A stretch of 64,000 bases of DNA from DATFCK01 sp963728975. GTDB lineage: Bacteria; Verrucomicrobiota; Verrucomicrobiia; Chthoniobacterales; UBA10450. Positions 7,507-16,145 of the stretch are shown in pieces. The notes beneath the pieces are model-generated. The model worked only from the letters and a program-made list of their open reading frames with translations, ran no database searches and had not been told where the DNA came from. The stretch's first letter is position 1, and the number at the start of each line of letters is the position of its first letter. The stretch is taken from contig CAVSMF010000001.1 in assembly GCA_963728975.1 (NCBI GenBank), positions 1,736,001 through 1,800,000 of the forward strand, in the 5' to 3' direction. The position numbers and the translations under genes are program-made.

Positions 7507-10401
7507 TTATTTTCGGGCCAGCAGTTGCCGCAGGACGAACGGCAGAATTCCGCCATGCCGGTAATAATCGATTTCAATCGGGGTATCGATCCGTAACTTT
7601 AACGGAATGGAACGGGCTTTCCCGTTTCGATCCTTAATCTCGAGCGTCGCTTGCGCTCCAGGCTTGATCTGGTCCGATAGACCTGTGATTGAGAAAATCT
7701 CCGAGCCGTCGAGGCCAAGCGATTGGGGATTGGTGCCCTCTTCGAATTGAAGAGGCAAGACTCCCATTCCCACCAGGTTGGAGCGATGGATCCGTTCGAA
7801 GCTGGCAGCAACCACTGCCTTAACTCCGAGCAGGCAGGTCCCTTTTGCCGCCCAATCCCGGGATGACCCGGTTCCGTACTCGTGCCCGGCCAAAATCACC
7901 AGCGGGACGTTTTCCCGTTGGTATTTCATGGCCGCGTCGAAAATCGACATCTGCTCCGGCGCAGACGTCTTTCCCGGCGGCCCAAAATAGTTGGTAATCC
8001 CGCCTTCCGTCCCCGGCACCATCAAATTCTTGATCCGCACGTTCGCAAATGTCCCTCGCGTCATCACCAGATCGTTGCCTCGCCGGCTGCCGTAGCTGTT
8101 GAAATCCTCAGGTTTGATCCCACGCGAAATCAGGTATTGACCCGCCGGCGAGGTCGCCTTGATCGCGCCGGCAGGGGAGATGTGGTCGGTCGTGACCGAA
8201 TCGCCAAAGATTCCCAGGGCACGGGCGTTCCGGATCTCCCCGATATGTCCCGGCTCCGGTCCAAAATCCTGAAAGAACGGCGGCTCGTGGATATAATCGC
8301 TATTTTCGTCCCACTGGTAAACTTCGCCGGCACTGGATGGGATCTCGTTCCATTTTGGATTTTGGCCGGCGAAATCACGATACAATTTCCGAAACACTTC
8401 GGGGGTGAGAGCCGACTGCATCGCATCGCGGATTTCGCCTAACGATGGCCAGAGATCGCGCAGGAAGGTCTGCTGCCCGCTCCGGTCGTTGCCGATCGGC
8501 TCGTGAGTGAGATCGACATCGATGCGTCCGGCCAGGGCAAAGGCGACCACCAGAGGCGGCGACATCAAAAAGTTCGCCTTGATATTTTGATGAATGCGGG
8601 CCTCGAAATTTCGGTTCCCGGAAAGGACCGCTGCCGTGATCAGATCGTGGTCGTTGATCGTTTTCTCGATCTTGGGATGGAGCGGCCCCGAATTCCCGAT
8701 GCAGGTGGTGCAGCCGTATCCAACCAGGTTGAATCCGAGTTGGTCGAGATAGGTTTGAAGCCCCGTTTTTTGGAGGTAATCGGTCACCACTCGCGAGCCC
8801 GGCGCCAGCGAAGTTTTGACCGCGGGATTGACGTGAAGACCGCGCTCGACCGCTTTTTTGGCCAGCAAACCGGCGGCAAGCATCACGCTCGGATTGCTCG
8901 TGTTTGTGCAGCTTGTGATCGCCGCGATCAGAACGCTGCCATGACCGATCCGAGCTCGCCCGTGGTGAAACGGATCCGCCGGCTCCTGCTCGAACTCTTT
9001 CGCCGAATCGGGAGTCGGGCGGTTGGAAATCATTTCCAGTTTGTTGCGTGCTTCAGCCGGTTCGATCTCCGGATTGCGTTCGTCCGTTGATGGCATGTCG
9101 CCGTCACGCGGCGGGCTGCCGTTCAACTCCACCGGATATTTGGCGGCGCAATCGACCTGCTCTTTTCCGTAGCCGCCGTCGGTCACCGGCTTGTTGAGTA
9201 ATTCCCGGAATGTCTTTCCTAACTCCGGCAGGCTGATCCGATCCTGCGGCCGCTTCGGCCCGGCCACACTTGGCCGGACATCGGAAAGATCCAGGTCGAG
9301 ATCGACGCTGTAATCAATCTCGCCTTTCCGTGGCATCCCAAACATCTTTTGGGCCCGAAAATAATTCTCGAACGCCGCGCATTGTTCCTCGGTCCGGCCC
9401 GTTGCTCGCAAATAGGTGATCGATTCGCTGTCGACCGGGAAAAATCCCATGGTCGCACCGTACTCGGGCGACATGTTGCCGATGGTCGCACGGTCCGGAA
9501 CCGGCAAAGAGGCCGCCCCTTCACCGTAAAACTCGACAAATTTTCCGACGACTTTGTGGGCCCGGAGCATCTGGGTGATGTGCAAGACAAGATCGGTGGC
9601 GGTGACTCCTTCGCCCAACCGGCCGCGCATGTGCACCCCCACCACTTGCGGAGTTAAAAAGTAAACCGGCTGACCCAACATTCCGGCTTCCGCCTCGATC
9701 CCGCCCACTCCCCAGCCGACTACGCCCAGTCCGTTGATCATGGTGGTGTGCGAATCCGTGCCCACCAAAGTGTCGGGATAGAAAATTTCCGGCTTCTGAC
9801 CTTTGACTTCCGATCTCTGACTCAAAACCCCCTTGGCCAGATATTCCAAGTTCACCTGGTGCACGATGCCGATCCCGGGCGGAATCAGCTGAAACGTCTT
9901 GAACGCCTGCTGCCCCCACTTCAAAAACTGATAGCGCTCCCCGTTGCGCTTGAATTCCATCTCCAGATTCAGCTGCAACGCTTTGGCTGATCCGAAAAAA
10001 TCGACCTGCACCGAGTGATCTACCACCAGGTCTACCGGAACAAGCGGCTCGATCATTCGCGGATCTTTCCCCAGCCGCTGCACCGCGCTGCGCATGGCCG
10101 CCAGATCGACCACCAGCGGGACGCCGGTAAAATCCTGCAGCACAATCCGCGCAACCACGAATGGAATCTCTTCGTTTGCCGGATTCCTCGCATTCCAGTT
10201 CGCCAGCTTCTCGACGTCGTCCCGCCGCACTTTTTTTCCGTCGCAATTGCGGAGCACCGATTCCAGCACGATGCGAATGCTCACCGGCAACCGGGAAATT
10301 TTACCAAGATCTGCCTTCTCCAGCGCCGGCAAAGAATACAAAAAGCCTTCGCGGCCCTGGCCGGCGTCGAACTTTGTCAGGGTTTTGAATTCGTCATTCA
10401 T
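7507..10401 (-). CDS. acnA: Aconitate hydratase A
   Basis: The enzyme interconverts citrate and isocitrate through cis-aconitate in the TCA cycle, and some family members also hydrate 2-methyl-cis-aconitate. The [4Fe-4S] ligands are in ITSCTNTS and YGCTTCIGN, and the family signature VGTDSHTTMINGLGV is intact. The protein has 964 residues against about 890-900 usually. Part of the excess is a charged insert of about 60 residues before the HGRARIGHGSVLI segment. A second small insertion near residues 208-220 (SQRSEVKGQKPE) looks repeat-derived. It ends in a C-terminal swivelling domain (SRDWAAKG). A TGTCATCCTGAG repeat lies just upstream and no clear Shine-Dalgarno is visible. Confidence 0.97.
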   Translation of the reverse strand: MNDEFKTLTKFDAGQGREGFLYSLPALEKADLGKISRLPVSIRIVLESVLRNCDGKKVRRDDVEKLANWNARNPANEEIPFVVARIVLQDFTGVPLVVDLAAMRSAVQRLGKDPRMIEPLVPVDLVVDHSVQVDFFGSAKALQLNLEMEFKRNGERYQFLKWGQQAFKTFQLIPPGIGIVHQVNLEYLAKGVLSQRSEVKGQKPEIFYPDTLVGTDSHTTMINGLGVVGWGVGGIEAEAGMLGQPVYFLTPQVVGVHMRGRLGEGVTATDLVLHITQMLRAHKVVGKFVEFYGEGAASLPVPDRATIGNMSPEYGATMGFFPVDSESITYLRATGRTEEQCAAFENYFRAQKMFGMPRKGEIDYSVDLDLDLSDVRPSVAGPKRPQDRISLPELGKTFRELLNKPVTDGGYGKEQVDCAAKYPVELNGSPPRDGDMPSTDERNPEIEPAEARNKLEMISNRPTPDSAKEFEQEPADPFHHGRARIGHGSVLIAAITSCTNTSNPSVMLAAGLLAKKAVERGLHVNPAVKTSLAPGSRVVTDYLQKTGLQTYLDQLGFNLVGYGCTTCIGNSGPLHPKIEKTINDHDLITAAVLSGNRNFEARIHQNIKANFLMSPPLVVAFALAGRIDVDLTHEPIGNDRSGQQTFLRDLWPSLGEIRDAMQSALTPEVFRKLYRDFAGQNPKWNEIPSSAGEVYQWDENSDYIHEPPFFQDFGPEPGHIGEIRNARALGIFGDSVTTDHISPAGAIKATSPAGQYLISRGIKPEDFNSYGSRRGNDLVMTRGTFANVRIKNLMVPGTEGGITNYFGPPGKTSAPEQMSIFDAAMKYQRENVPLVILAGHEYGTGSSRDWAAKGTCLLGVKAVVAASFERIHRSNLVGMGVLPLQFEEGTNPQSLGLDGSEIFSITGLSDQIKPGAQATLEIKDRNGKARSIPLKLRIDTPIEIDYYRHGGILPFVLRQLLARK

Positions 10402-10411
10402 GTTTTCGGTT

Positions 10412-10444
10412 TGTCATCCTGAGCGTATGCGAAGGATCCCGCGC
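10412..10444. repeat. TGTCATCCTGAG dispersed element
   Basis: TGTCATCCTGAGCG is followed by GCGAAGGATCCCG. The same element occurs at 16146 (inverted) and as an inverted pair at 30155-30264. Here it lies 11 bases upstream of the acnA start codon. Confidence 0.75.
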
Positions 10445-10516
10445 AACCTGTTGCTGACAAGATCAACCGGAACGCGCGGAATTGGAAACCCCCAATCCAG
10501 TCAATCTTGTCTAGAA

Positions 10517-11011
10517 TCATTTCAATTCCGCCAGTTTCGCTTTGACTTTGTCGAAGTTGGGCAGCGCCCGCGCGTCGTCGTCGCACTCCGCGTATTGGAT
10601 GATTCCGTTCCGATCGATGATAAATACGGCCCGCTTGGCCACGCCGCTCATTCCCAGATTCATCTCCGGCAGAAAAGATTCGTAAGCCACTTCGTAAGCC
10701 CTGGCTATTTTGTGTTCGTAATCGCTCAACAACGGAGCGGCGATATTTTCCGTTTTGGCCCAGGCCTCCTGGGCGAACGGATTGTCCCCGCTAATTCCGT
10801 AAACCGCTGCGTTTAAGCTGTTATAAGCCGACAAATCCATGCTGACCCCGCACATTTCCGTCGTGCAGGTGCCGGTAAAGGCCATCGGAAAAAACAGGAG
10901 CAATGTGTTTTTCTTCCCGAAATTGTCGCTCAATCTTACCTGCTTCGGCCCATCGGCAGTCTTGGTGGGAAGAGTAAAATCGGGTGCTTTGGTTCCAATC
11001 TTTAACGGCAT
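10517..11011 (-). CDS. Peroxiredoxin (AhpC/TSA family)
   Basis: A 164-residue thioredoxin-fold peroxidase that reduces hydrogen peroxide and organic peroxides through a cysteine sulfenate. The peroxidatic Cys is in PMAFTGTCTTEMC, which matches the Pxxx(T/S)xxC motif, and a second Cys four residues later (TEMC) may resolve it. The C-terminal FIIDRNGIIQYAE strand is typical. The layout resembles AhpE/BCP-type one-domain enzymes. It is cytosolic and lies downstream of nothing on its strand except the divergent DUF456 gene. Confidence 0.92.
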   Translation of the reverse strand: MPLKIGTKAPDFTLPTKTADGPKQVRLSDNFGKKNTLLLFFPMAFTGTCTTEMCGVSMDLSAYNSLNAAVYGISGDNPFAQEAWAKTENIAAPLLSDYEHKIARAYEVAYESFLPEMNLGMSGVAKRAVFIIDRNGIIQYAECDDDARALPNFDKVKAKLAELK

Positions 11012-11154
11012 AGAGAACTTCAGTATAAGATCGGGACGTATGCGGTCAAAAAGAAGATCGAAGATGATGCAGTTGGTTAAATCGTTAAACCGTTAAAAGG
11101 TTAATCCGGCGGCTTACGTTTTAACTGTTCACGAGTTACGGTTGACCTCTTGCC

Positions 11155-11646
11155 ATGGACTTTTTCTGGTGGCTGTTCGTTGTCATACTATTTGCCGTCG
11201 GACTGGTCGGGGCGGTGTTGCCCATTCTTCCCGGGACCACAGTTATCCTGGCCGCGGCGGTTATTCATCGGGTCATGCTCGGACCGGAAAAGAGTGTCGG
11301 TTGGACTACCATCATGATTCTGGCTGGATTGACCCTGGCCTCGTATGCGTTTGACTTTCTTGGCGGCTACTTCGGCGCCAAGTATTTCGGGGCAACCCGG
11401 TGGGGCGCCGGCGGCGCGATCCTCGGCGCCATTGCCGGGATATTCTTTGGATTTGCCGGATTGATCGCCGGTCCTGTAATCGGCGCGCTGGCAGGTGAAA
11501 TTATTGGCGGAAAACGGTTAATTGAGGCTGGACGCGCGGGCTGGGGCAGTCTGCTGGGAAATCTGGGCGGGATGCTGGCGAAGCTAATCATCGCCCTGGC
11601 TATGATCGTGATTTTTCTGCTGAACGTGCCGCCGCTGCTTAGGTAG
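11155..11646 (+). CDS. DUF456 membrane protein
   Basis: A 163-residue integral membrane protein with about four to five helices. The N-terminal helix WLFVVILFAVGLVGAVLPIL followed by PGTTVIL, and later glycine-rich helices (GAGGAILGAIAGIFFGFAG), match the DUF456 family. Its function is unknown. It is divergently transcribed from the peroxiredoxin with about 140 bases between. Confidence 0.88.
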   Translation: MDFFWWLFVVILFAVGLVGAVLPILPGTTVILAAAVIHRVMLGPEKSVGWTTIMILAGLTLASYAFDFLGGYFGAKYFGATRWGAGGAILGAIAGIFFGFAGLIAGPVIGALAGEIIGGKRLIEAGRAGWGSLLGNLGGMLAKLIIALAMIVIFLLNVPPLLR

Positions 11647-11763
11647 CCTTTTGACCTTATTCGTTTGGCGCTGTCCGGAAGAATCCACTGACGCCGGCCA
11701 AAGACCGAAGAGGAGAAAACTGCTTGCCTGGGGGCTGGCTTTGCAATACAAAGCCAGAACCTG

Positions 11764-12411
11764 ATGGATCAACCCTCCAAAACCGAACAAGATCTGCCCG
11801 TCATTCGCAGTCTGATCGAACGGGCCACCGTTTACCGCGCCATCTCCGCCCGCACCGCTCTGGTTGGCGGCTTGTTGTCCGTCGTCGTCGTCGCCGCCAT
11901 TTATTGGAACATCGGCGCCAGTTTTGGCCGCGGACGCGACTTCGCTACTCTCTGGCTCGGCGTGCTCTTCGTCACCCTGGCGGCCAACACATTTCTTATC
12001 TGGCGGCAGGCTCGCAAAAACGGTCGTCCCTTTGTCTCGCCAGGGATGAAGCTGGCCCTGCGGGCGATTGCTCCCTTCCTGCTCGTGCCGGTCGCATTTA
12101 CCAGTTGGTTTTATTCCACCGGTTACCTCGGCGCGGCCGAACTGGATCTGGTCGTGGTCTGGGTCGTTTTCTATGGGTTGGCCCTGCTTTCCACATCCTT
12201 GTTTGCTCCCCGGTCCCTCACCGCGCTGGGCTGGGCTTTCCTGTTGTCAGGACTTGCGGTTCCGGCCGTGGCTAACATCGCGGACAATTTTTCGGTCAAC
12301 CTGCCGCTTGTTATCATGGGGATGACCTTCGGGTTGTATCATTTTATCTACGCCGCGGCTAACTGGTCGAGCAGAGGCGAGGGGGGACGGGCAGACGCTG
12401 TTTTGGGATGA
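11764..12411 (+). CDS. Hypothetical membrane protein paired with a winged-helix regulator
   Basis: A 215-residue protein with a soluble N-terminal 35 residues, then about six transmembrane helices (for example ALVGGLLSVVVVAAIYWNI and LPLVIMGMTFGLYHFIYAAA). I do not recognise a named family. Similar proteins are found next to PF13601-type winged-helix regulators, and here the regulator starts three bases after the stop, so the two are probably co-transcribed and functionally linked. Confidence 0.75.
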   Translation: MDQPSKTEQDLPVIRSLIERATVYRAISARTALVGGLLSVVVVAAIYWNIGASFGRGRDFATLWLGVLFVTLAANTFLIWRQARKNGRPFVSPGMKLALRAIAPFLLVPVAFTSWFYSTGYLGAAELDLVVVWVVFYGLALLSTSLFAPRSLTALGWAFLLSGLAVPAVANIADNFSVNLPLVIMGMTFGLYHFIYAAANWSSRGEGGRADAVLG

Positions 12412-12414
12412 GCG

Positions 12415-12711
12415 ATGCTGGATTTCGACAAGCTCGACAAAGCGATTCACGAAAAAGGGCGGCTCGCGATCATGACGTTGTTGGCCACCCGGGTGCATTG
12501 GCCGTTTCAGAATCTGAAGGAGGAATTGGGGATGAGCGATGGGAACCTGATCACCCATTTGCGGACGCTGCACCGGCTGGGGTTGGTGGCGTACACGAAG
12601 GAGATGCGGGCCCGGCCCCGGACGACGTATGCCTTGACTGGGAAAGGGCGGGCGGCATTTCAAAATTATCTGGGGGTGCTGGAGCAGATTATCAAAGCGG
12701 GAAAGAAATGA
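12415..12711 (+). CDS. Winged-helix transcriptional regulator
   Basis: A 98-residue single-domain protein. The helix-turn-helix runs through LKEELGMSDGNLITHLRTLHRLGLV, and the wing is in MRARPRTTYALTGKGRAAFQNYL. This is the PF13601 (ArsR/MarR-like) pattern of small regulators that control a neighbouring membrane protein. It follows the membrane gene by three bases. The effector and operator are not apparent. Confidence 0.88.
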   Translation: MLDFDKLDKAIHEKGRLAIMTLLATRVHWPFQNLKEELGMSDGNLITHLRTLHRLGLVAYTKEMRARPRTTYALTGKGRAAFQNYLGVLEQIIKAGKK

Positions 12712-12736
12712 ATTTTTTTGGCGGATGGAAATTCGT

Positions 12737-12813
12737 CCACAGATTTCGCAGATTAACGCAGATTATGTTCGATCTGTCTCCCGGTTAATCTGTGAAATCT
12801 GCGTAATCTGTGG
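12737..12813. repeat. CCACAGATT/AATCTGTGG inverted repeat
   Basis: Units of CACAGATTTCGCAGATTA run inward from one side, and the complementary TTAATCTGTGAAATCTGCG units run inward from the other, ending CTGTGG. The whole segment can form a long hairpin, which may also end transcription of the upstream operon. Confidence 0.8.
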
Positions 12814-12862
12814 ATCCCCTCCTTCCTGCTTTCCTGGGTTCCCTAGAGATGCTAAATTATGG

Positions 12863-13288
12863 GCGATGGCAGATGATCGCTGGTGGACCGCTTGCGGTTC
12901 GCTGGAGGAAAGTCCGAACACCATACGGCGGCATGCCGCGTAAAACACGCGGGCGTCGCGGTTGTAAAGCTGCGGCGACGGAAAGTGTCACAGAAAAGAC
13001 ACCGCCGGTTCTTTGAAAGAAGGGCACGGTAAGGGTGAAAAGGCGAGGTAAGAGCTCACCGCTCGCCGAGTGATTGGCGAGGCAGGAAAAACCCCATGCG
13101 GTGCAAGACAAAACAGAGGGAGGACAGCCGGTCCGTTAGGATCCTCGGGTATCGTCGCATCACGGTGACTGTAGCGGCGGTCTATGACCGCCGAACATGG
13201 TTCCCGGGCGGCTCGCGAAAGCGAGTTGAGATAAATGATCATCTCGGCTGATGAAAATCAGCTGACAGAATTCGGCTTACCGCCATCA
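12863..13288 (+). ncRNA. rnpB: RNase P RNA, type A
   Basis: The catalytic RNA of RNase P, which matures tRNA 5' ends. The universal elements appear in order: GAGGAAAGTCCGAACACC (12905 region), ACAGAAAAGACACCGCC, GGTAAGGGTGAAAAGGCG, GGTAAGAGCTCACCG, a GATAAATGATCAT segment and ACAGAATTCGGCTTA. The ends pair through GATGGC (12865) and GCCATC (13282). The region where P16/P17 is expected carries a hairpin starting TGTAGCGGCGG (13170-13193) that closely matches a dispersed element at 21714. The exact ends are uncertain by a few bases. Confidence 0.95.
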
Positions 13289-13294
13289 AATTAG

Positions 13295-13333
13295 GAAGGG
13301 CGCTTTCGGTAACGAAGGCGCCCTTCGCTTTTT
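13295..13333 (+). terminator. Rho-independent terminator of rnpB
   Basis: Stem GAAGGGCGC/GCGCCCTTC with an inner TTCG...CGAA pairing, followed by GCTTTTTC. It lies seven bases after the RNase P RNA 3' end. Confidence 0.9.
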
Positions 13334-13344
13334 CTTGGCGGGAT

Positions 13345-13439
13345 TGTAGCAACCGGCCTGTGGCCGGTTTTGACATTATCCTTGGCCCGACACCTGGCGA
13401 ATCTATTTCACCCACACCGCGCACAGCGCGGTGGCTACA
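13345..13439. repeat. TGTAG...CTACA hairpin element
   Basis: It begins TGTAGCAACCGGCCTGTGGCCGG and ends CCGCGCACAGCGCGGTGGCTACA (in two hairpins). It is a full member of the TGTAG/CTACA family, and it sits in the gap between rnpB and the end of the aminotransferase gene. Confidence 0.85.
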
Positions 13440-13461
13440 TCGCCCCCGAGTAAATGCACGG

Positions 13462-14532
13462 CTAAAGCACCTCATCCAGGCAGGCCAACAAATGGGAGAC
13501 GGTTTCTTCCGTTTCGTCGCCCATGTTCGACAGGCGGAAGGTTTGACCCCGCAGTTTGCCGTAACCGGGATCGATCACCAGGTGATGTTTTTCACGGAGA
13601 TCGTGAGCGAGCTTCATTACGTCGATACCACGACTGTTTTTCACGCAAGTCAGCGTCCTGGAACGAAACCCTTCCTCGGCGAAGAAATCGAACCCGGCGC
13701 GTTTCACCCAATCGTGCACCAGCGCATTGGTTTTCGCGTGCCGGGCAAAACGCGTTTCCAAGCCTTCCTCGAATATTTCCTCGAGCTTTGATTGCAGGGC
13801 GTAGATGTGGCCGATGCTTGGCGTGGTCGGCGTCATCCATTCGGCTTGTTGCTTTTTGAATTCGAGAAAATCGAAGTAGTAGCCGCGGTCCGGCATTTTA
13901 GCGGCCCGAGCCAAAGCCTTTTCCGAGACGGAAAAGAGGGAAAAACCGGGAGGCAATGCCAGCGCCTTTTGCGATCCGGTGAGCAGGACGTCGATCCGAA
14001 GCGGGTCGATTTCGATTTTCATTGCCGAAAAGGAGGAAACGGTATCGACGATCAGAACGACCTCGGGGTACTTGGCCAGGATACAGCAGATTTCCGGGAG
14101 CGGGTTCACTAATCCGGTCGATGTCTCATTGTGAATCAGAGTGACGGTGTCGAATTTTCCGGTGGCGAGTTTTTGGTCGATCCCTTTGTGATCGACATGT
14201 TTTCCCCAGTCGACCTGAAGTGGCTCGGCCTTTTTGCCACAGCGTTTTGCGACATCGAACCATTTATCGGAAAAGGCGCCGCACATACAGCAGAGGACGC
14301 CGCGGCCGGCCAGGTTCCGGATCGAGGCTTCCATGACGCCCCAGGCTGACGAAGTGGAAAGGAAAACCGGTTGTTGGGTCCCGAAAAGTGTCTGCAGTTT
14401 CGGGTGGATTTCCCGGTAAAGATTTTTGAACGCTTCTCCGCGATGCCCAATCATCGGCCGGGAAAAGGCGGCCAATGTTTTGGGAGAGACCTCGACCGGA
14501 CCGGGGGTGAAAAGCTTGTCGTGGGGCTGCAT
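13462..14532 (-). CDS. Class V PLP-dependent aminotransferase (alanine/serine-glyoxylate type)
   Basis: A 356-residue fold-type I enzyme. The opening TPGPVEVSPKTL...MIGHRGEAF is the hallmark of the alanine-glyoxylate/serine-pyruvate aminotransferase group, and the PLP lysine is in LLTGSQKALALPPG. Likely reactions are transamination of serine or alanine with glyoxylate or pyruvate; the substrate cannot be fixed from sequence. I placed the start at the ATG 14532. The frame stays open to 14574, but that part is encoded by AACGTTC-type heptamers and would add a non-homologous peptide. The repeat has replaced the usual ribosome-binding region, so the start signal is weak. Confidence 0.9.
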   Translation of the reverse strand: MQPHDKLFTPGPVEVSPKTLAAFSRPMIGHRGEAFKNLYREIHPKLQTLFGTQQPVFLSTSSAWGVMEASIRNLAGRGVLCCMCGAFSDKWFDVAKRCGKKAEPLQVDWGKHVDHKGIDQKLATGKFDTVTLIHNETSTGLVNPLPEICCILAKYPEVVLIVDTVSSFSAMKIEIDPLRIDVLLTGSQKALALPPGFSLFSVSEKALARAAKMPDRGYYFDFLEFKKQQAEWMTPTTPSIGHIYALQSKLEEIFEEGLETRFARHAKTNALVHDWVKRAGFDFFAEEGFRSRTLTCVKNSRGIDVMKLAHDLREKHHLVIDPGYGKLRGQTFRLSNMGDETEETVSHLLACLDEVL

Positions 14533-14538
14533 TAGGAA

Positions 14539-14575
14539 ACGTTCAACGCGCAACGTCCAACGTTCAACGCTCAAT
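14539..14575. repeat. Short heptamer run upstream of the aminotransferase
   Basis: About five degenerate units of the CAACGCT/CAACGTT heptamer seen at 3305. They occupy the 5' leader of the class V aminotransferase gene. Confidence 0.8.
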
Positions 14576-14598
14576 TTAGGACCGCGATGCGATCCCGA

Positions 14599-15114
14599 TT
14601 ATTTTTTGATGAAGCTGATGTCGCCGCTGCGTTCCAGACGCGCCACCCGGATTTCGGACAGATCTTCGGTTTTGGCGCTCAGCCGCAAATCCTCTTCCAT
14701 GTCGTGGGGGGAGATGTTGTGGCGGCGCATTGCTCTTTCATTGGCTCTTCCGTCTTTGACGATGACGTGCGGTTCGCCCTTGATCAGAATGCCGAAACTG
14801 TGGGACCGGCAGGCTATCCAGGCGAAAAAACGATGGAGAAACACCAGGACAAATCCGCAACCGATGGTGGGAAAGAGCGGGGCGCTTCCGTTGATGGGGC
14901 GGGCCAGCACTGCGCTGAGGACAACGATCAGCACGATATCGAAAACAGTCTTCTCCGCCAGGGATCGCCTGCTTCCCAATCGTATCATGATCAGGGCGGA
15001 AATCATGATGATGATTCCACGCAGCGAAATTTGTCCGAAGGTAAGGGCCTTGGGATCGAGGCCGAGGCCGAGAAAGAGATGGACCGAAGTCCAAAGTTGT
15101 TGCCATAAGTTCAT
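14599..15114 (-). CDS. DUF421 (YetF-domain) membrane protein
   Basis: A 171-residue protein. Three N-terminal membrane helices (FGQISLRGIIIMISALIMIRL, VFDIVLIVVLSAVLARPI, LFPTIGCGFVLVFLHRFFAW) are followed by a cytosolic domain with the family motif LIKGEPHVIVKDGR and a following helix-strand. This matches DUF421/YetF, whose role is undefined. It lies just upstream of the aminotransferase on the same strand, with a heptamer repeat between, so co-transcription is possible. Confidence 0.88.
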   Translation of the reverse strand: MNLWQQLWTSVHLFLGLGLDPKALTFGQISLRGIIIMISALIMIRLGSRRSLAEKTVFDIVLIVVLSAVLARPINGSAPLFPTIGCGFVLVFLHRFFAWIACRSHSFGILIKGEPHVIVKDGRANERAMRRHNISPHDMEEDLRLSAKTEDLSEIRVARLERSGDISFIKK

Positions 15115-15185
15115 GGCAGAGAGTTAACACCTTCGGAAAGCGACGGGGCAAGGCCGGGCGCGATTTTGGGGAGGATGAATGGTAA

Positions 15186-15614
15186 ATGGCCGATTCTAAC
15201 GAAACCAATAATTCGACCGGCACGAAAGGCCAGCTCGATCCGGACAAGATCGAATCGGAGATTCTTGCCAACGAGCGCACATTTCTGGCGTGGGTCAGGA
15301 CGAGCATCGCCGTGATGAGCCTGGGGTTCGTGGTGGCGCGTTTCAGCTTTTGGATCCGCGAAGTCTCTTTTCGAATAAATCCCAACCTGCCGGTGCGGCA
15401 CCTCGGCATTTCCGCGCCGCTTGGTGAATGTATGATCGGTCTCGGTGCGCTGCTGACGATTTTTGCGGCCTGGCGTTATCGGGTCGTTAATCGGGCAATC
15501 AAGCGGGGTGAAATCGAAGCCGATACTCAGATGATCGTCGCCGTTACCGTGATCATTTTCGGCGCCGCCATTGCCGTGATTGCCTATCTGATTATTTCGG
15601 CTAACTCGGCCTGA
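15186..15614 (+). CDS. DUF202 (YidH-like) membrane protein
   Basis: A 142-residue protein with the DUF202 motif ANERTFLAWVRTSIAVMSLG, then two further hydrophobic helices (CMIGLGALLTIFAAWRY and IVAVTVIIFGAAIAVIAYLI). The family is small, membrane-bound and of unknown function. A GAGG lies upstream of the ATG. It is divergent from the DUF421 gene, about 70 bases apart. Confidence 0.88.
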   Translation: MADSNETNNSTGTKGQLDPDKIESEILANERTFLAWVRTSIAVMSLGFVVARFSFWIREVSFRINPNLPVRHLGISAPLGECMIGLGALLTIFAAWRYRVVNRAIKRGEIEADTQMIVAVTVIIFGAAIAVIAYLIISANSA

Positions 15615-15719
15615 AAGAAGGCTCCTGGTCCGCCGATAAATCCGGCTGACAGCTGAGATGCGTTGTAATCATTGAGAAACAAGGACCGATCGTACACTGA
15701 ACGAAGCAGGAGGGTAATC

Positions 15720-15965
15720 ATGGCACGAGGAAGCAAGAAGAAATACACATCCAAACAAAAGCGGAGAGCGCATAAAATCGAAAAAGGCTACAAGAAACGC
15801 GGTGTTAAAAGCAAAGAAGCCGAGCGCCGAGCCTGGGCGACGGTAAACAAATCGAGCGGCGGCGGCAAAAAGAGCGGGAGCGGCCGCGGCAAGAAGCGCA
15901 GCAAAGCGAGCTCGCGCAAAGGCGGGAAACGATCGCATGGCGGCGGTCGCAAGAAAAAGCGCTAA
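15720..15965 (+). CDS. Small very basic protein, histone-H1-like tail
   Basis: An 81-residue protein. The N-terminal half (YTSKQKRRAHKIEKGY...SKEAERRAWATVNK) matches small proteins often labelled plasmid stabilisation protein, and the C-terminal 40 residues are a Lys/Arg/Gly/Ser tail (GGGKKSGSGRGKKR and GGRKKKR) like bacterial histone-H1 analogues. A strong AGGAGG seven bases before the ATG fixes the start and rejects the longer frame from 15672. Nucleic-acid binding is inferred from charge; there is no toxin partner next to it. Confidence 0.8.
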   Translation: MARGSKKKYTSKQKRRAHKIEKGYKKRGVKSKEAERRAWATVNKSSGGGKKSGSGRGKKRSKASSRKGGKRSHGGGRKKKR

Positions 15966-16145
15966 GTTCCTATCCGGGTGCGGTGATTTCGAAGGTCGGC
16001 CGCTCTCGAGGGCTGGACGGGTCGCCCCTTCCTGGTTTATGCCGGCGCGAAACTTCGGTCTTCACGGCAGCGCGCCCGACAAGTCGGAGGTTGTCGATAT
16101 TCAAGCGATTGCAGGTGCGATGCATGGGTGATTTGTCCTGTTATT

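Noticed and set aside
8503..9090. A 195-residue plus-strand ORF
   Set aside because: It is antisense to acnA.
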